Positions 15,490 through 25,511 of a stretch of DNA of 64,000 bases are shown here, in pieces. The stretch is from JBFWNG01 sp050251195 (lineage in GTDB: Bacteria > Bdellovibrionota_B > Oligoflexia > Oligoflexales > Oligoflexaceae), in assembly GCA_050251195.1 (NCBI GenBank), contig JBFWNG010000011.1, forward strand, positions 1 to 64,000, read 5' to 3'. Within the stretch, counting starts at the first letter, position 1; each line of letters opens with the position of its first letter. Both the position numbers and the translations under genes were made by a program. Below the pieces are notes generated by a model. It was not told the origin of the DNA, ran no database searches, and saw only the letters and a list, made by a program, of their open reading frames with translations.

Positions 15490-18400
15490 TTACTCGCGTA
15501 CACATATCACTGTGTTTGAGTCAGTCTTGGCTTGGTAGAGGACATCACCTTGCGTTAGCCCGGCTATCCCCGCAGTGCCCGTGCTGTCCCCTCTGCTGGT
15601 TGCTGACCAATATAACGAACCCCCGATGCTAAGTTTGTTCGAAGCGCTTAGAGTTCGCGATCCGTCTATTGCGGCCTGGGCCATTTCTTTAAGTGTTGCT
15701 AAACGCCAGTTGTTATAGCCCCCGTAATTGTCAAGAGTAACTTCACAATAGGTGATCGCTCCCTCCCACGTTCGTATCGTAGGGTTTGCCTTTGACCACA
15801 TTAATCCTGTTATCCTATCGATAAAGACGCATGCCTCGGTGCCTGTACAAATGCCGTCGCCTGCAGTCCCCCCTCCACCCCCTACGTCGTTGGTTGGGTC
15901 CATGATCCAGTTCGATCCAGGCGTATATGAGCTAAGCGGATTTTCGGGAGGAAACACGCCGCCGCCGTTAAGGTCGTCTATGGAATCGTATATGTCGAGG
16001 CCGGCTAGCGCGCTTGTACCGGAGGTTCTGTTGAAGGTTGAGGTGTCGGCCATGTTATTGTAAAGAGCGATTTCGCCGGCCTTACCAGCCACCGTTTTTC
16101 CCTTTTGTATATCCCACGCCGTGTAGGCGCTTGTATCCGCAGCCCTGAATTGAGTTGTTGCTATGCATCCCGTCGCTCCATCGGCATTACAATTTGGTCC
16201 TACGGTGCCTGTTTCGGCAAATATGTTTACTCCGGTCCAAATATTTGTTGCTACGATGTCCGAATCACCGGTGCCTGTATGCCTTGTACCTGTGGAATCC
16301 CAATATTCAAAGGGGATGGATCCGTCCTTCACCTTCGTGTTAAAAGTGGCGGAGGTGAGGTCAGCTGTTCCTGTCGCGTCGCTGATGACGATAGCAGAGC
16401 CGCTGGTTCCAGCGATGGTAACACCCGATTTAATGTTGCTATTAACGGCTACCGTCATATCAGCCGCTTTAAAGCCAGCAACTGTAACACAGCCCATTTC
16501 TCCGTCGGAATTACAACTATTGTGCGATTCTGAAATCAGGTTTCCGCCAACGCCGGCAATTGTGATACCTGATTTAATATTTCCAGCCAGAGCTACCGAA
16601 GTATCTGCAGATTTGAACGCAGCGACAGTCACGCACCCAACCGTTCCGTCAGAAGAGCAGTCACTGTGCGATTCTTGAGTGACGGCACCGGAAACTCCAG
16701 CAATTGTGATTCCTGTTTTAATATTGGATGCTATGGCTGCCGACATATCCGCAGATTTGAACGCAGCAACAGTCACGCATCCAACCGCTCCGTCAGAAGC
16801 ACAATCACTGTGCGATTCTTGAGTGACGGCGCCGGAGACTCCAGCAATAGTAGCCCCTGTCTTGATATTGGTTGCTATGGCTACCGACATATCAGCAGAT
16901 TTGAAAGCAGCGACAGTCACGCACCCAGTCTCTCCGTCAGAAGCACAATCGCTATGGGATTCCGGCGTTAGCGAGCCAGCAACCCCAGCAATAGTCACGC
17001 CTGTTTTAATATTTCCGTTTATGGCTGTTGACATATCAGCAGATTTGAACGCAGCGACAGTCACACAACCGATTGCTCCGTCAGAAGCGCAATCGCTATG
17101 CGACTCAATAGTTGCGGTCCCCGTAATGCCTAATATGACTACGCCGCTAGCGACGTTGCCAGCAGTGATATCGGCATCGCCACTTGCAAGATATCGTACA
17201 CCCGCTGAATCGAAGTACTCAAATTGGCCAGAAGATTTCAAACGTGCGGGAAAACTCGTACTATCAAGATCGTCTACGATGCCACTGGCATTGGCCAAAA
17301 GATAACTAATAGAAGGATATCCACCTGAAACACCGGCAATGGTTATCCCTGATTTGACTGTTCCTGCCGTAACATTTGCCATATCAGCCGCTTTAAAACC
17401 GCCAACTGTGACACAGCCCGTTTCTCCGTCGGAAGTGCAACTACTGTGCGATTCTTGGGTGGCAGCACCGGAAACTCCAGCAATTGTGACTCCTGTTTTA
17501 ATATTGGCAGCTATTGCTGCCGACATATCCGCAGATTTGAACGCAGCGACAGTCACGCACCCAACCGCTCCGTCAGAAGAGCAATCACTATGCGATTCTT
17601 GAATGACAGCACCGGAAACTCCAGCAATAGTCACACCTGTTTTGATATTTCCACCCAGAGCTACCGACATATCCGCAGATTTGAACGCAGCGACAGTCAC
17701 GCACCCAACCGCTCCGTCAGAAGCACAATCACTATGCGATTCTTGAGCGACAGCACCGGCGACTCCAGCAATAGTAGCTCCTGTCTTGATATTGGCTGCT
17801 ATGGCTACCGACATATCCGCAGATTTGAACGCAGCGACAGTCACGCATCCAGTCTCACCGTCAGAAGCACAATCGCTATGGGATTCCGGCGCTAGCGAGC
17901 CAGCAACCCCAGCAATAGCCACGCCTGTTTTAATATTTCCGGCTACAGCTGTTGACATATCCGCAGATTTGAACGCAGCGACAGTCACACAACCGATTGC
18001 CCCGTCAGAAGCGCAATCACTATGCGACTCAATAGTTGCGGTCCCAGTGGTGCCTAATATATCTATGCCGCTAGCGACGTTGCCAGCAGTGATATCAGCA
18101 TCACCACTTGCAAGATATCGTACACCCGCTGAATCGAAGTACTCAAATTGGCTTGAAGATTTCAAACGTGCGGAAAAACTCGTACTATCAAGATCGTCTA
18201 CGATGCCACTGGCATTTGCCAAAGGATAACTACTAGAAGGATATCCACCTGAAACACCGGCAATGGTTATCCCTGATTTGACTGTTCCAGCCGTAACATT
18301 TGCCATATCAGCCGCTTTAAAACCGCCAACTGTGACACAGCCCGTTTCTCCGTCGGAAGTGCAACTACTGTGCGATTCTTGGGTGACAGCGCCGGAAACT

Positions 18401-20361
18401 CCAGCAATTGTGATTCCAGTTTTAATATTGGCCGCTATTGCTGCCGACATATCAGCGGATTTGAACCCAGCGACAGTCACGCACCCAACCGCTCCGTCAG
18501 AAGAGCAATCACTATGCGATTCTTGAATGACAACACCGGAAACTCCAGCAATAGTCACACCTGTTTTAATATTTCCACCCAGAGCTACCGACATGTCCGC
18601 AGATTTGAACGCAGCGACAGTCACGCACCCAACCGCCCCGTCAGAAGCACAATCATTATGCGATTCTTGAGCGATAGCACCGGAAACTCCAGCAATAGTC
18701 ACACCTGTTTTAATATTTCCACCCAGAGCTACCGACATATCAGCAGATTTGAACGTAGCGACAGTCACGCACCCAACCGCTCCGTCAGAAGCACAATCGC
18801 TATGGGATTCCTGCGTTAGCGAGCCAGCAACTCCAGCAATAGTCACCCCTGTGTTAATATTTCCGGTTACAGCTGTTGACATATCCGCAGATTTGAACGC
18901 AGCGACAGTCACACAACCGATTGCTCCGTCAGAAGCGCAATCGCTATGCGACTCAATAGTTGCGGTTCCGGTGGTGCCTAATATATCTGTGCCGCTAACG
19001 ACGTTACCAGCAGTGATATCAGCATCGCCACTTGCAAGATATCGTGCCCCGGAGGAGTCGAAGTACTCAAATTGGGCTGAAGATTTCAAACGCGCTGAAA
19101 AATTCGTATTATCTAGATCGTCTACGATCCCACTGGCATTGGCCAAAGGATAGCTACTAGAGGGATATTCACCTGAAACACCGGCAATGGTTATCCCTGA
19201 TTTGACTGTTCCTGCTGTAACATTTAGCATATCAGCCGCTTTAAAACCAGCAACTGTGATACAGCCCATTTCTCCGTCGGAAGTGCAACTACTGTGGGAT
19301 TCTGAAATCAGGTTTCCGTTAACGCCGGCAATTTTGATACCTGATTTAATATTTCCAGCCAGAGCTACCGACGTATCTGCAGATTTGAATGCGGCGACAG
19401 TCACGCATCCAACCGTTCCGTCAGAAGAGCAATCACTATGCGATTCTTGCGTTACAGCACCGGAAACTCCTGCAATAGTGACTCCTGCCTTAATATTGGA
19501 ACCTATAATTGCCGACATATCCGCAGATTTGAATGCAGCGACAGCCACACAACCAACGGCTCCGTCAGAAGAGCAATCGCTATGCGATTCTTGCGTGACA
19601 GCACCGGAAACTCCAGCAATAGTTACTCCTGCCTTGATATTGCCTGCCGTAGCCGCTGACATATCCGCCGACTTGAAGTCGGCCGTTGTTACACACCCTA
19701 TAGCGGCATCCGAAATACATGGACTATGAGTTTCCTCTATGCCGCTGCCAGCTACTCCACCAATCGTAATCCCATTTTCAATCGCTGGCGCTGAAAGATT
19801 TGAGACATCAATAGCCTGAAACTCATGGGTTGCAATACAATTGACCTGTCCGTCTTCCTCGCAGGATTCGAGAACACTGTCGCATACTTTTGTTCCTTCC
19901 CTTATTTCGCCAAGTGCATCATGGTATTTCACGTCTTGGCATACCTCATCAATCTCTTGATTGGAGAAAGGATAGTCATCGCTGGGTACCCCATATAAGC
20001 GAAACGGCACTATGATCGAGTTATCTTGAACTAGTCCCGACATTAAACCCAACGGGATATTTGTTGGAGCTTCGAAGACGAACTCTAAATCACTTATGAG
20101 TGTGAAGGGAACAGGCTTACCTTCCAACAAAACCACGATACTTGCATTGAATTTACTTCCAAAAACGTGCACTTTTTCTGTTGCTTTAACACCAATTGGC
20201 GAAACGCCAGTGATTGAAAGGTCCTCACTGACGGCAAGGGCACAATCAGGATGATCAGGTTGTCTTTGACATTCTTGCTCTTTACTTACCGAGCCGGTAA
20301 CGCTCAAATCTGCATTGCAACCTAGCAATGCAGAGATTAAGAAAATTGTATTGATGCTCAT
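15490..20361 (-). CDS. Giant repeat lipoprotein with DUF1566/Lcl-like C-terminus (copy 2)
   Basis: About 1,623 residues. I prefer the ATG at 20361, which overlaps the upstream paralogue's TGA by ATGA; an ATG at 20370 is also in frame. The lipobox is ISALLGC with the acyl-Cys at about 15. Residues ~50-120 look like an IPT/TIG domain (ISPIGVKATEKVHVFGSKF-type). Then come about 21 units of a 48-residue repeat with the core 'ESHSDCASDGAVGCVTVAAF' and 'GNIKTGVTIAGVSG', each with two Cys seven residues apart. Every fifth unit is extended to 116 residues by a Tyr/Ser segment (YPSSSYPLANASGIVDDLD). The C-terminus (WIMDPTNDVG, IDRITGLMWSKA, NNWRLATLKEM) is DUF1566/Lcl-like. It is probably a long surface fibre; the function is unknown. 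Confidence 0.88.
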   Translation of the reverse strand: MSINTIFLISALLGCNADLSVTGSVSKEQECQRQPDHPDCALAVSEDLSITGVSPIGVKATEKVHVFGSKFNASIVVLLEGKPVPFTLISDLEFVFEAPTNIPLGLMSGLVQDNSIIVPFRLYGVPSDDYPFSNQEIDEVCQDVKYHDALGEIREGTKVCDSVLESCEEDGQVNCIATHEFQAIDVSNLSAPAIENGITIGGVAGSGIEETHSPCISDAAIGCVTTADFKSADMSAATAGNIKAGVTIAGVSGAVTQESHSDCSSDGAVGCVAVAAFKSADMSAIIGSNIKAGVTIAGVSGAVTQESHSDCSSDGTVGCVTVAAFKSADTSVALAGNIKSGIKIAGVNGNLISESHSSCTSDGEMGCITVAGFKAADMLNVTAGTVKSGITIAGVSGEYPSSSYPLANASGIVDDLDNTNFSARLKSSAQFEYFDSSGARYLASGDADITAGNVVSGTDILGTTGTATIESHSDCASDGAIGCVTVAAFKSADMSTAVTGNINTGVTIAGVAGSLTQESHSDCASDGAVGCVTVATFKSADMSVALGGNIKTGVTIAGVSGAIAQESHNDCASDGAVGCVTVAAFKSADMSVALGGNIKTGVTIAGVSGVVIQESHSDCSSDGAVGCVTVAGFKSADMSAAIAANIKTGITIAGVSGAVTQESHSSCTSDGETGCVTVGGFKAADMANVTAGTVKSGITIAGVSGGYPSSSYPLANASGIVDDLDSTSFSARLKSSSQFEYFDSAGVRYLASGDADITAGNVASGIDILGTTGTATIESHSDCASDGAIGCVTVAAFKSADMSTAVAGNIKTGVAIAGVAGSLAPESHSDCASDGETGCVTVAAFKSADMSVAIAANIKTGATIAGVAGAVAQESHSDCASDGAVGCVTVAAFKSADMSVALGGNIKTGVTIAGVSGAVIQESHSDCSSDGAVGCVTVAAFKSADMSAAIAANIKTGVTIAGVSGAATQESHSSCTSDGETGCVTVGGFKAADMANVTAGTVKSGITIAGVSGGYPSISYLLANASGIVDDLDSTSFPARLKSSGQFEYFDSAGVRYLASGDADITAGNVASGVVILGITGTATIESHSDCASDGAIGCVTVAAFKSADMSTAINGNIKTGVTIAGVAGSLTPESHSDCASDGETGCVTVAAFKSADMSVAIATNIKTGATIAGVSGAVTQESHSDCASDGAVGCVTVAAFKSADMSAAIASNIKTGITIAGVSGAVTQESHSDCSSDGTVGCVTVAAFKSADTSVALAGNIKSGITIAGVGGNLISESHNSCNSDGEMGCVTVAGFKAADMTVAVNSNIKSGVTIAGTSGSAIVISDATGTADLTSATFNTKVKDGSIPFEYWDSTGTRHTGTGDSDIVATNIWTGVNIFAETGTVGPNCNADGATGCIATTQFRAADTSAYTAWDIQKGKTVAGKAGEIALYNNMADTSTFNRTSGTSALAGLDIYDSIDDLNGGGVFPPENPLSSYTPGSNWIMDPTNDVGGGGGTAGDGICTGTEACVFIDRITGLMWSKANPTIRTWEGAITYCEVTLDNYGGYNNWRLATLKEMAQAAIDGSRTLSASNKLSIGGSLYWSATSRGDSTGTAGIAGLTQGDVLYQAKTDSNTVICVRE
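16390..19740 (-). repeat. Array of 144-bp repeats in 924-bp higher-order units (copy 2)
   Basis: The coding repeats of 48 codons (144 bp) are organised as four ordinary units plus one 116-codon unit, giving a 308-codon (924-bp) period. Matching positions recur at 17339, 18263 and 19187. The units are highly similar but not identical in this gene. The flanking units at both ends are more diverged, as expected if turnover is strongest in the centre. Confidence 0.85.
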
Positions 20362-23300
20362 CGTACGCATATCATCGCTTTACTATTGGTTTTAAAAACA
20401 GACGATTCGCTCCCGCCAAGCAAAGAGCCAGCGTATGCGCTGCCGGTATTCCAACTTATTGTTGTCGCAGTCCATGAGCCAGAAGCAGTAAGATTAAGTC
20501 TATTTGCCGCCTTCTGACTGGCAATGCCATGTATTGAGGCTTGGAGAACTTCTTTTTGAGTCGGTAAACGCCAATCGGTATAGCCCCCATAATTGTCCAT
20601 GGTGGTCTCGCAGTAAGTTATGGCCGCCTCCCAATTACCTGTTGACGAATTGAGTGATGTCCACATTCTTCCCGAAACCTTATCTATAAAGACGCATGCT
20701 TCTGAACCCGTACAAATACCGTCTCCAGCAGTGCCGCCCCCACCTCCTACGTCGTTGGCGGGATCCATGATCCAGTTCGCGCCCGTTGCTTGATAACCTA
20801 CCGGATTCTCGGTAGGGACTCCGCTGGCGACGACATCTGTTACAGTGTCATAGACATCTACGCCCGCAAGGGCTCCATCCCCTGTCGTTCTATTGAAAAA
20901 AGACGTTTTTGCCATATTTGCATAAAAATAGAGTTCGCCAACTTTACCTCCAACCGTCTTCCCTTTTCGGACATCCCACTCGGTATATGTACTCGTATTC
21001 GCGGATTTATATTGGGTTGTTGTTGTACACGCGTATTGGCCGTCAGAACTACAGTTTGCACCTAAGACTCCCAGTGTTCCGAAAATGGTTGCCCCTTGCC
21101 AAATATTTGTTGCTACGATATCCGAATCACCCGTATCTGTATGCCTTGTACCTGTGGAATCCCAATATTCAAAAGGGGTGGCTCCGTCTTTCACCTTCGT
21201 GTTAAAAGTTGCGGCGGTGAGATCAGCTGTTCCTGTCGCATCACTGATGACGACAGCAGAGCCGTTGGTTCCAGCGATGGTAACACCCGATTTAATGTTG
21301 CTATTAATGGCTGCCGTCATATCAGCAGCTTTAAACTCAGCAACTGTGATACAGCCCATTTCTGCGTCGGAGTTGCAATTACTGTGTGATTCTGGAATCA
21401 GGTTTCCGCCAACGCCGGCAATTGTGATGCCTGATTTAATATTTCCAGCCAGAACTACCGACATATTTGCAGATTTGAACGCAGCGACAGTCACGCACCC
21501 AACCGTTCCGTCAGAAGAGCAATCACTATGCGATTCTTGAGTAACGGCACCGGAAACTCCAGCAATAGTCACACCTGTTTTAATATTTCCACCCAGAGCT
21601 ACCGACATGTCCGCAGATTTGAACGCAGCGACAGTCACGCACCCAACCGTCCCGTCAGAAGCGCAATCACTATGCGATTCTTGAGTAACAGCGCCGGAAA
21701 CTCCAGCAATAGTAACTCCTGTTTTGATATTGGCCGCTATAGCCGCGGACATATCCGTGGATTTGTAAGCAGCGACAGCCACGCACCCAGTCACTCCGTC
21801 GGAAGCGCAATTGCTATGAGATTCCGGCGTTACCGAGCCAGCAACCCCAGCAATAGTCACGCCTGTTTTAATATTTCCGGTTACAGCTGTTGACATATCC
21901 GCAGATTTGAACGCAGCGACAGTCACACAACCGATTGCCCCGTCAGAAGCGCAATCACTATGCGACTCAATAGTTGCGGTTCCTGTGGTACCTAATATAT
22001 CTATGCCGCTAACGACGTTACCAGCAGTGATATCGGCATCACCACTTGCAAGATATCGTGCCCCGGAGGAGTCGAAGTACTCAAATTGGCTTGAAGACTT
22101 CAAACGGGCGGAAAAACTCGTACTATCAAGATCATCTACGATGCCACTGGCATTGGCCAAAGGATAACTACTAGAAGGATATTCACCTGAAACACCGGCA
22201 ATGGTTATCCCTGATTTGACTGTTCCTGCTGTAACATTTGCCATATCAGCCGCTTTAAAACCAGCAACTGTGATACAGCCCATTTCTCCGTCGGAATTAC
22301 AACTACTGTGCGATTCTGAAATCAGGTTTCCGCCAATGCCGGCAATTGTGGTACCTGATTTAATATTTCCAGCCAGAGCTACCGACGTATCTGCAGATTT
22401 GAACGCGGCGACAGTCACGCACCCAACCGTTCCGTCAGAAGAGCAGTCACTATGCGATTCTTGAGTGACGGCACCGGAAACTCCAGCAATTGTGATTCCC
22501 GTTTTAATATTGGATGCTATGGCTGCCGACATATCCGCAGATTTGAACGCAGCAACAGTCACGCATCCAACCGCTCCGTCAGAAGCACAATCACTGTGCG
22601 ATTCTTGAGTGACAGCGCCGGAGACTCCAGCAATAGTAGCTCCTGTCTTGATATTGGTTGCTATGGCTACCGACATATCAGCAGATTTGAACGCAGCGAC
22701 GGTCACGCACCCAGTCTCACCGTCAGAAGCACAATCGCTATGGGATTCCGGCGTTAGCGAGCCAGCAACTCCAGCAATAGTCACATCTGTGTTAATATTT
22801 CCGGTTACAGCTGTTGACATGTCCGCAGATTTGAACGCAGCGATAGTCACACAACCGATTGCCCCGTCAGAAGCGCAATCACTATGCGACTCAATAGTTG
22901 CGGTCCCAGTGGTGCCTAATATATCTATGCCGCTAACGACGTTACCAGCAGTGATATCGGCATCGCCACTTGCAAGATATCGTGCGCCGGAGGAGTCGAA
23001 GTACTCAAATTGGCTTGAAGACTTCAAACGGGCGGAAAAACTCGTACTATCAAGATCGTCTACGATGCCACTGGCATTGGCCAAAGGATAACTACTAGAA
23101 GGATATTCACCTGAAACACCGGCAATGGTTATCCCTGATTTGACTGTTCCTGCTGTAACATTTGCCATATCAGCCGCTTTAAAACCAGCAACTGTGATAC
23201 AGCCCATTTCTCCGTCGGAATTACAACTACTGTGCGATTCTGAAATCAGGTTTCCGCCAATGCCGGCAATTGTGGTACCTGATTTAATATTTCCAGCCAG

Positions 23301-25286
23301 AGCTACCGACGTATCTGCAGATTTGAACGCGGCGACAGTCACGCACCCAACCGTTCCGTCAGAAGAGCAGTCACTATGCGATTCTTGAGTGACGGCACCG
23401 GAAACTCCAGCAATTGTGATTCCCGTTTTAATATTGGATGCTATGGCTGCCGACATATCCGCAGATTTGAACGCAGCAACAGTCACGCATCCAACCGCTC
23501 CGTCAGAAGCACAATCACTGTGCGATTCTTGAGTGACAGCGCCGGAGACTCCAGCAATAGTAGCTCCTGTCTTGATATTGGTTGCTATGGCTACCGACAT
23601 ATCAGCAGATTTGAACGCAGCGACGGTCACGCACCCAGTCTCACCGTCAGAAGCACAATCGCTATGGGATTCCGGCGTTAGCGAGCCAGCAACTCCAGCA
23701 ATAGTCACATCTGTGTTAATATTTCCGGTTACAGCTGTTGACATGTCCGCAGATTTGAACGCAGCGATAGTCACACAACCGATTGCCCCGTCAGAAGCGC
23801 AATCACTATGCGACTCAATAGTTGCGGTCCCAGTGGTGCCTAATATATCTATGCCGCTAGCGACGTTGCCAGCAGTGATATCGGCATCACCACTTGCAAG
23901 ATATCGTACACCCGCTGAATCGAAGTACTCAAATTGACCTGAAGATTTCAAACGCGCTGAAAAACTCGTACTATCTAGATCGTCTATGATCCCACTGGCA
24001 TTGGCCAAAGGATAGCTACTAGAAGGATATCCACCTGAAACACCGGCAATGGATATCCCTGATTTGACTGTTCCTGCCGTAACATTGGCCATATCAGCTG
24101 CTTTAAAACCAGCAACCGTGACACAGCCCATTTCTCCGTCGGAATTGCAACTACTGTGCGATTCTAAAATCAGGTTTCCGCCAACGCCGGCAATTGTGAT
24201 ACCTGATTTAATATTTCCAGGTAGAGCTACCGACATATCTGCAGATTTGAACCCAGCGACAGTCACGCACCCAACCGCTCCGTCAGAGGCACAATTGCTA
24301 TGGGATTCCTGCGTCAGCGACCCAGCGACCCCAGCAATGGTCACACCTGTTTTAATATTTCCGACCACAGATGATGACATATCCGCAGATTTGAATGCAG
24401 CAACAGTCACGCATCCAACTGCTCCGTCAGAAGCACAATCACTATGCGATTCTTGAGCGACAGCGCCGGAAACTCCAGCAATGGTCACACCTGTTCTAAT
24501 ATTGGCTGCTATAGCTGCCGACATATCAGCTGACTTGAAGTCGGCCGTTGTTACGCAATCCGCGATACCATCGGAAATACAGACAATATGTGATTCAAAA
24601 TTTCTAATTCCTGCAATCCCGTTGATGACGGTTCCTGCCCCTATTACCTCTGGCCGAATTTGCAAAGTGTCGCCAGCTTTATATATCTCCGTCGTTTTGC
24701 AACCAACTTGACCACTTTCTGCGCATTCCACAAAGCTGTTGCCACATGCCTTGGTGCCCTCTGTCACCTCTCCCTTCGTGTTATAATACTTGCTCCCAAT
24801 GCATACAGTCTCGGGCAGTTGATTTGAAATAGGATAGTTTTCTTCACCAAGGTGGAAGAGCAAGAATCGTATCGTCTCTTCATTTCTTTGCAGAAGCCCC
24901 GTTGTTTTGCCTTCAGCAATATTAGCGGGTACTGTGAAAAACAGTTCCGAAGAACTGACGATCGAAGGCGAGATAGTTTGACCAGAAAGCGTGATGGTTA
25001 GATCTTCGGAAAATCCGCTTCCTGTAATACGCACTTCTTCCGTAGGATTGATTATCACGGGAGATATCTTAACAATCGACAGGCCGTCGTGTGCAAAAAT
25101 TTGGCAATCGGGATGATCCGGGTTCTCTTGACATTCCTTTTCCTTATCCGCCGAGCCGGCAACCTTCAAATCTGCGTCGCAGCTAACGAAAAGGACGATG
25201 ATCGCAAAAAGACATATCTGAGGATACTTGGAACGACCTACCCATTCCAAAATTGATTGTGAACCGAAATTATTAAAGATTTCCAT
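20358..25286 (-). CDS. Giant repeat lipoprotein with DUF1566/Lcl-like C-terminus (copy 1)
   Basis: 1,642 residues, paralogous over the full length to the next gene. The N-terminus is longer, with the lipobox IIVLFVSC at about residue 36 and no clear ribosome site. The sequence after the acyl-Cys (DADLKVAGSADKEKECQENP) matches its partner's (NADLSVTGSVSKEQECQRQP). An IPT/TIG-like domain (residues ~75-145) is followed by about 21 48-residue Cys repeats. The C-terminus (NWIMDPANDV, VSGRMWTSLN, YTDWRLPTQKEV) is the DUF1566/Lcl type. It is the first gene of a translationally coupled pair. No transport or sortase-like partner is visible nearby. Confidence 0.88.
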   Translation of the reverse strand: MEIFNNFGSQSILEWVGRSKYPQICLFAIIVLFVSCDADLKVAGSADKEKECQENPDHPDCQIFAHDGLSIVKISPVIINPTEEVRITGSGFSEDLTITLSGQTISPSIVSSSELFFTVPANIAEGKTTGLLQRNEETIRFLLFHLGEENYPISNQLPETVCIGSKYYNTKGEVTEGTKACGNSFVECAESGQVGCKTTEIYKAGDTLQIRPEVIGAGTVINGIAGIRNFESHIVCISDGIADCVTTADFKSADMSAAIAANIRTGVTIAGVSGAVAQESHSDCASDGAVGCVTVAAFKSADMSSSVVGNIKTGVTIAGVAGSLTQESHSNCASDGAVGCVTVAGFKSADMSVALPGNIKSGITIAGVGGNLILESHSSCNSDGEMGCVTVAGFKAADMANVTAGTVKSGISIAGVSGGYPSSSYPLANASGIIDDLDSTSFSARLKSSGQFEYFDSAGVRYLASGDADITAGNVASGIDILGTTGTATIESHSDCASDGAIGCVTIAAFKSADMSTAVTGNINTDVTIAGVAGSLTPESHSDCASDGETGCVTVAAFKSADMSVAIATNIKTGATIAGVSGAVTQESHSDCASDGAVGCVTVAAFKSADMSAAIASNIKTGITIAGVSGAVTQESHSDCSSDGTVGCVTVAAFKSADTSVALAGNIKSGTTIAGIGGNLISESHSSCNSDGEMGCITVAGFKAADMANVTAGTVKSGITIAGVSGEYPSSSYPLANASGIVDDLDSTSFSARLKSSSQFEYFDSSGARYLASGDADITAGNVVSGIDILGTTGTATIESHSDCASDGAIGCVTIAAFKSADMSTAVTGNINTDVTIAGVAGSLTPESHSDCASDGETGCVTVAAFKSADMSVAIATNIKTGATIAGVSGAVTQESHSDCASDGAVGCVTVAAFKSADMSAAIASNIKTGITIAGVSGAVTQESHSDCSSDGTVGCVTVAAFKSADTSVALAGNIKSGTTIAGIGGNLISESHSSCNSDGEMGCITVAGFKAADMANVTAGTVKSGITIAGVSGEYPSSSYPLANASGIVDDLDSTSFSARLKSSSQFEYFDSSGARYLASGDADITAGNVVSGIDILGTTGTATIESHSDCASDGAIGCVTVAAFKSADMSTAVTGNIKTGVTIAGVAGSVTPESHSNCASDGVTGCVAVAAYKSTDMSAAIAANIKTGVTIAGVSGAVTQESHSDCASDGTVGCVTVAAFKSADMSVALGGNIKTGVTIAGVSGAVTQESHSDCSSDGTVGCVTVAAFKSANMSVVLAGNIKSGITIAGVGGNLIPESHSNCNSDAEMGCITVAEFKAADMTAAINSNIKSGVTIAGTNGSAVVISDATGTADLTAATFNTKVKDGATPFEYWDSTGTRHTDTGDSDIVATNIWQGATIFGTLGVLGANCSSDGQYACTTTTQYKSANTSTYTEWDVRKGKTVGGKVGELYFYANMAKTSFFNRTTGDGALAGVDVYDTVTDVVASGVPTENPVGYQATGANWIMDPANDVGGGGGTAGDGICTGSEACVFIDKVSGRMWTSLNSSTGNWEAAITYCETTMDNYGGYTDWRLPTQKEVLQASIHGIASQKAANRLNLTASGSWTATTISWNTGSAYAGSLLGGSESSVFKTNSKAMICVR
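21255..24600 (-). repeat. Array of 144-bp repeats in 924-bp higher-order units (copy 1)
   Basis: The organisation is the same as in the downstream paralogue, with the period marked by matching positions 22201, 23125 and 24049. Within it, bases 22135-22935 and 23059-23859 are identical in my base-by-base reading (about 800 bp), which points to a very recent tandem duplication or gene conversion. Confidence 0.88.
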
Positions 25287-25511
25287 ATTATTGGTATCGG
25301 TTATCAGTTGAGATATGTTAAGGCGTGCTTTAAGTAGGTGTTTTGTAAGAATAAAAGCGCATTATTTGCACGATTCGCATCATCAACGACACGCTTGAAC
25401 TACAAGGTTTACAAATTTACCAAAAGTTCCTACGATAACCTTAGAGAGTATAAGGTGAAAGAAATATATAAGGCCATTTCATGACCTTGTTTTGGGAATA
25501 ACGGGCAAACT

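Noticed and set aside
16105..24711. Many long plus-strand frames (up to 180 codons) across the giant repeat genes
   Set aside because: They are mirror images of the repeat-coding strand, repeat with the same 924-bp period, and lack ribosome sites. The minus-strand products have signal peptides and domains.
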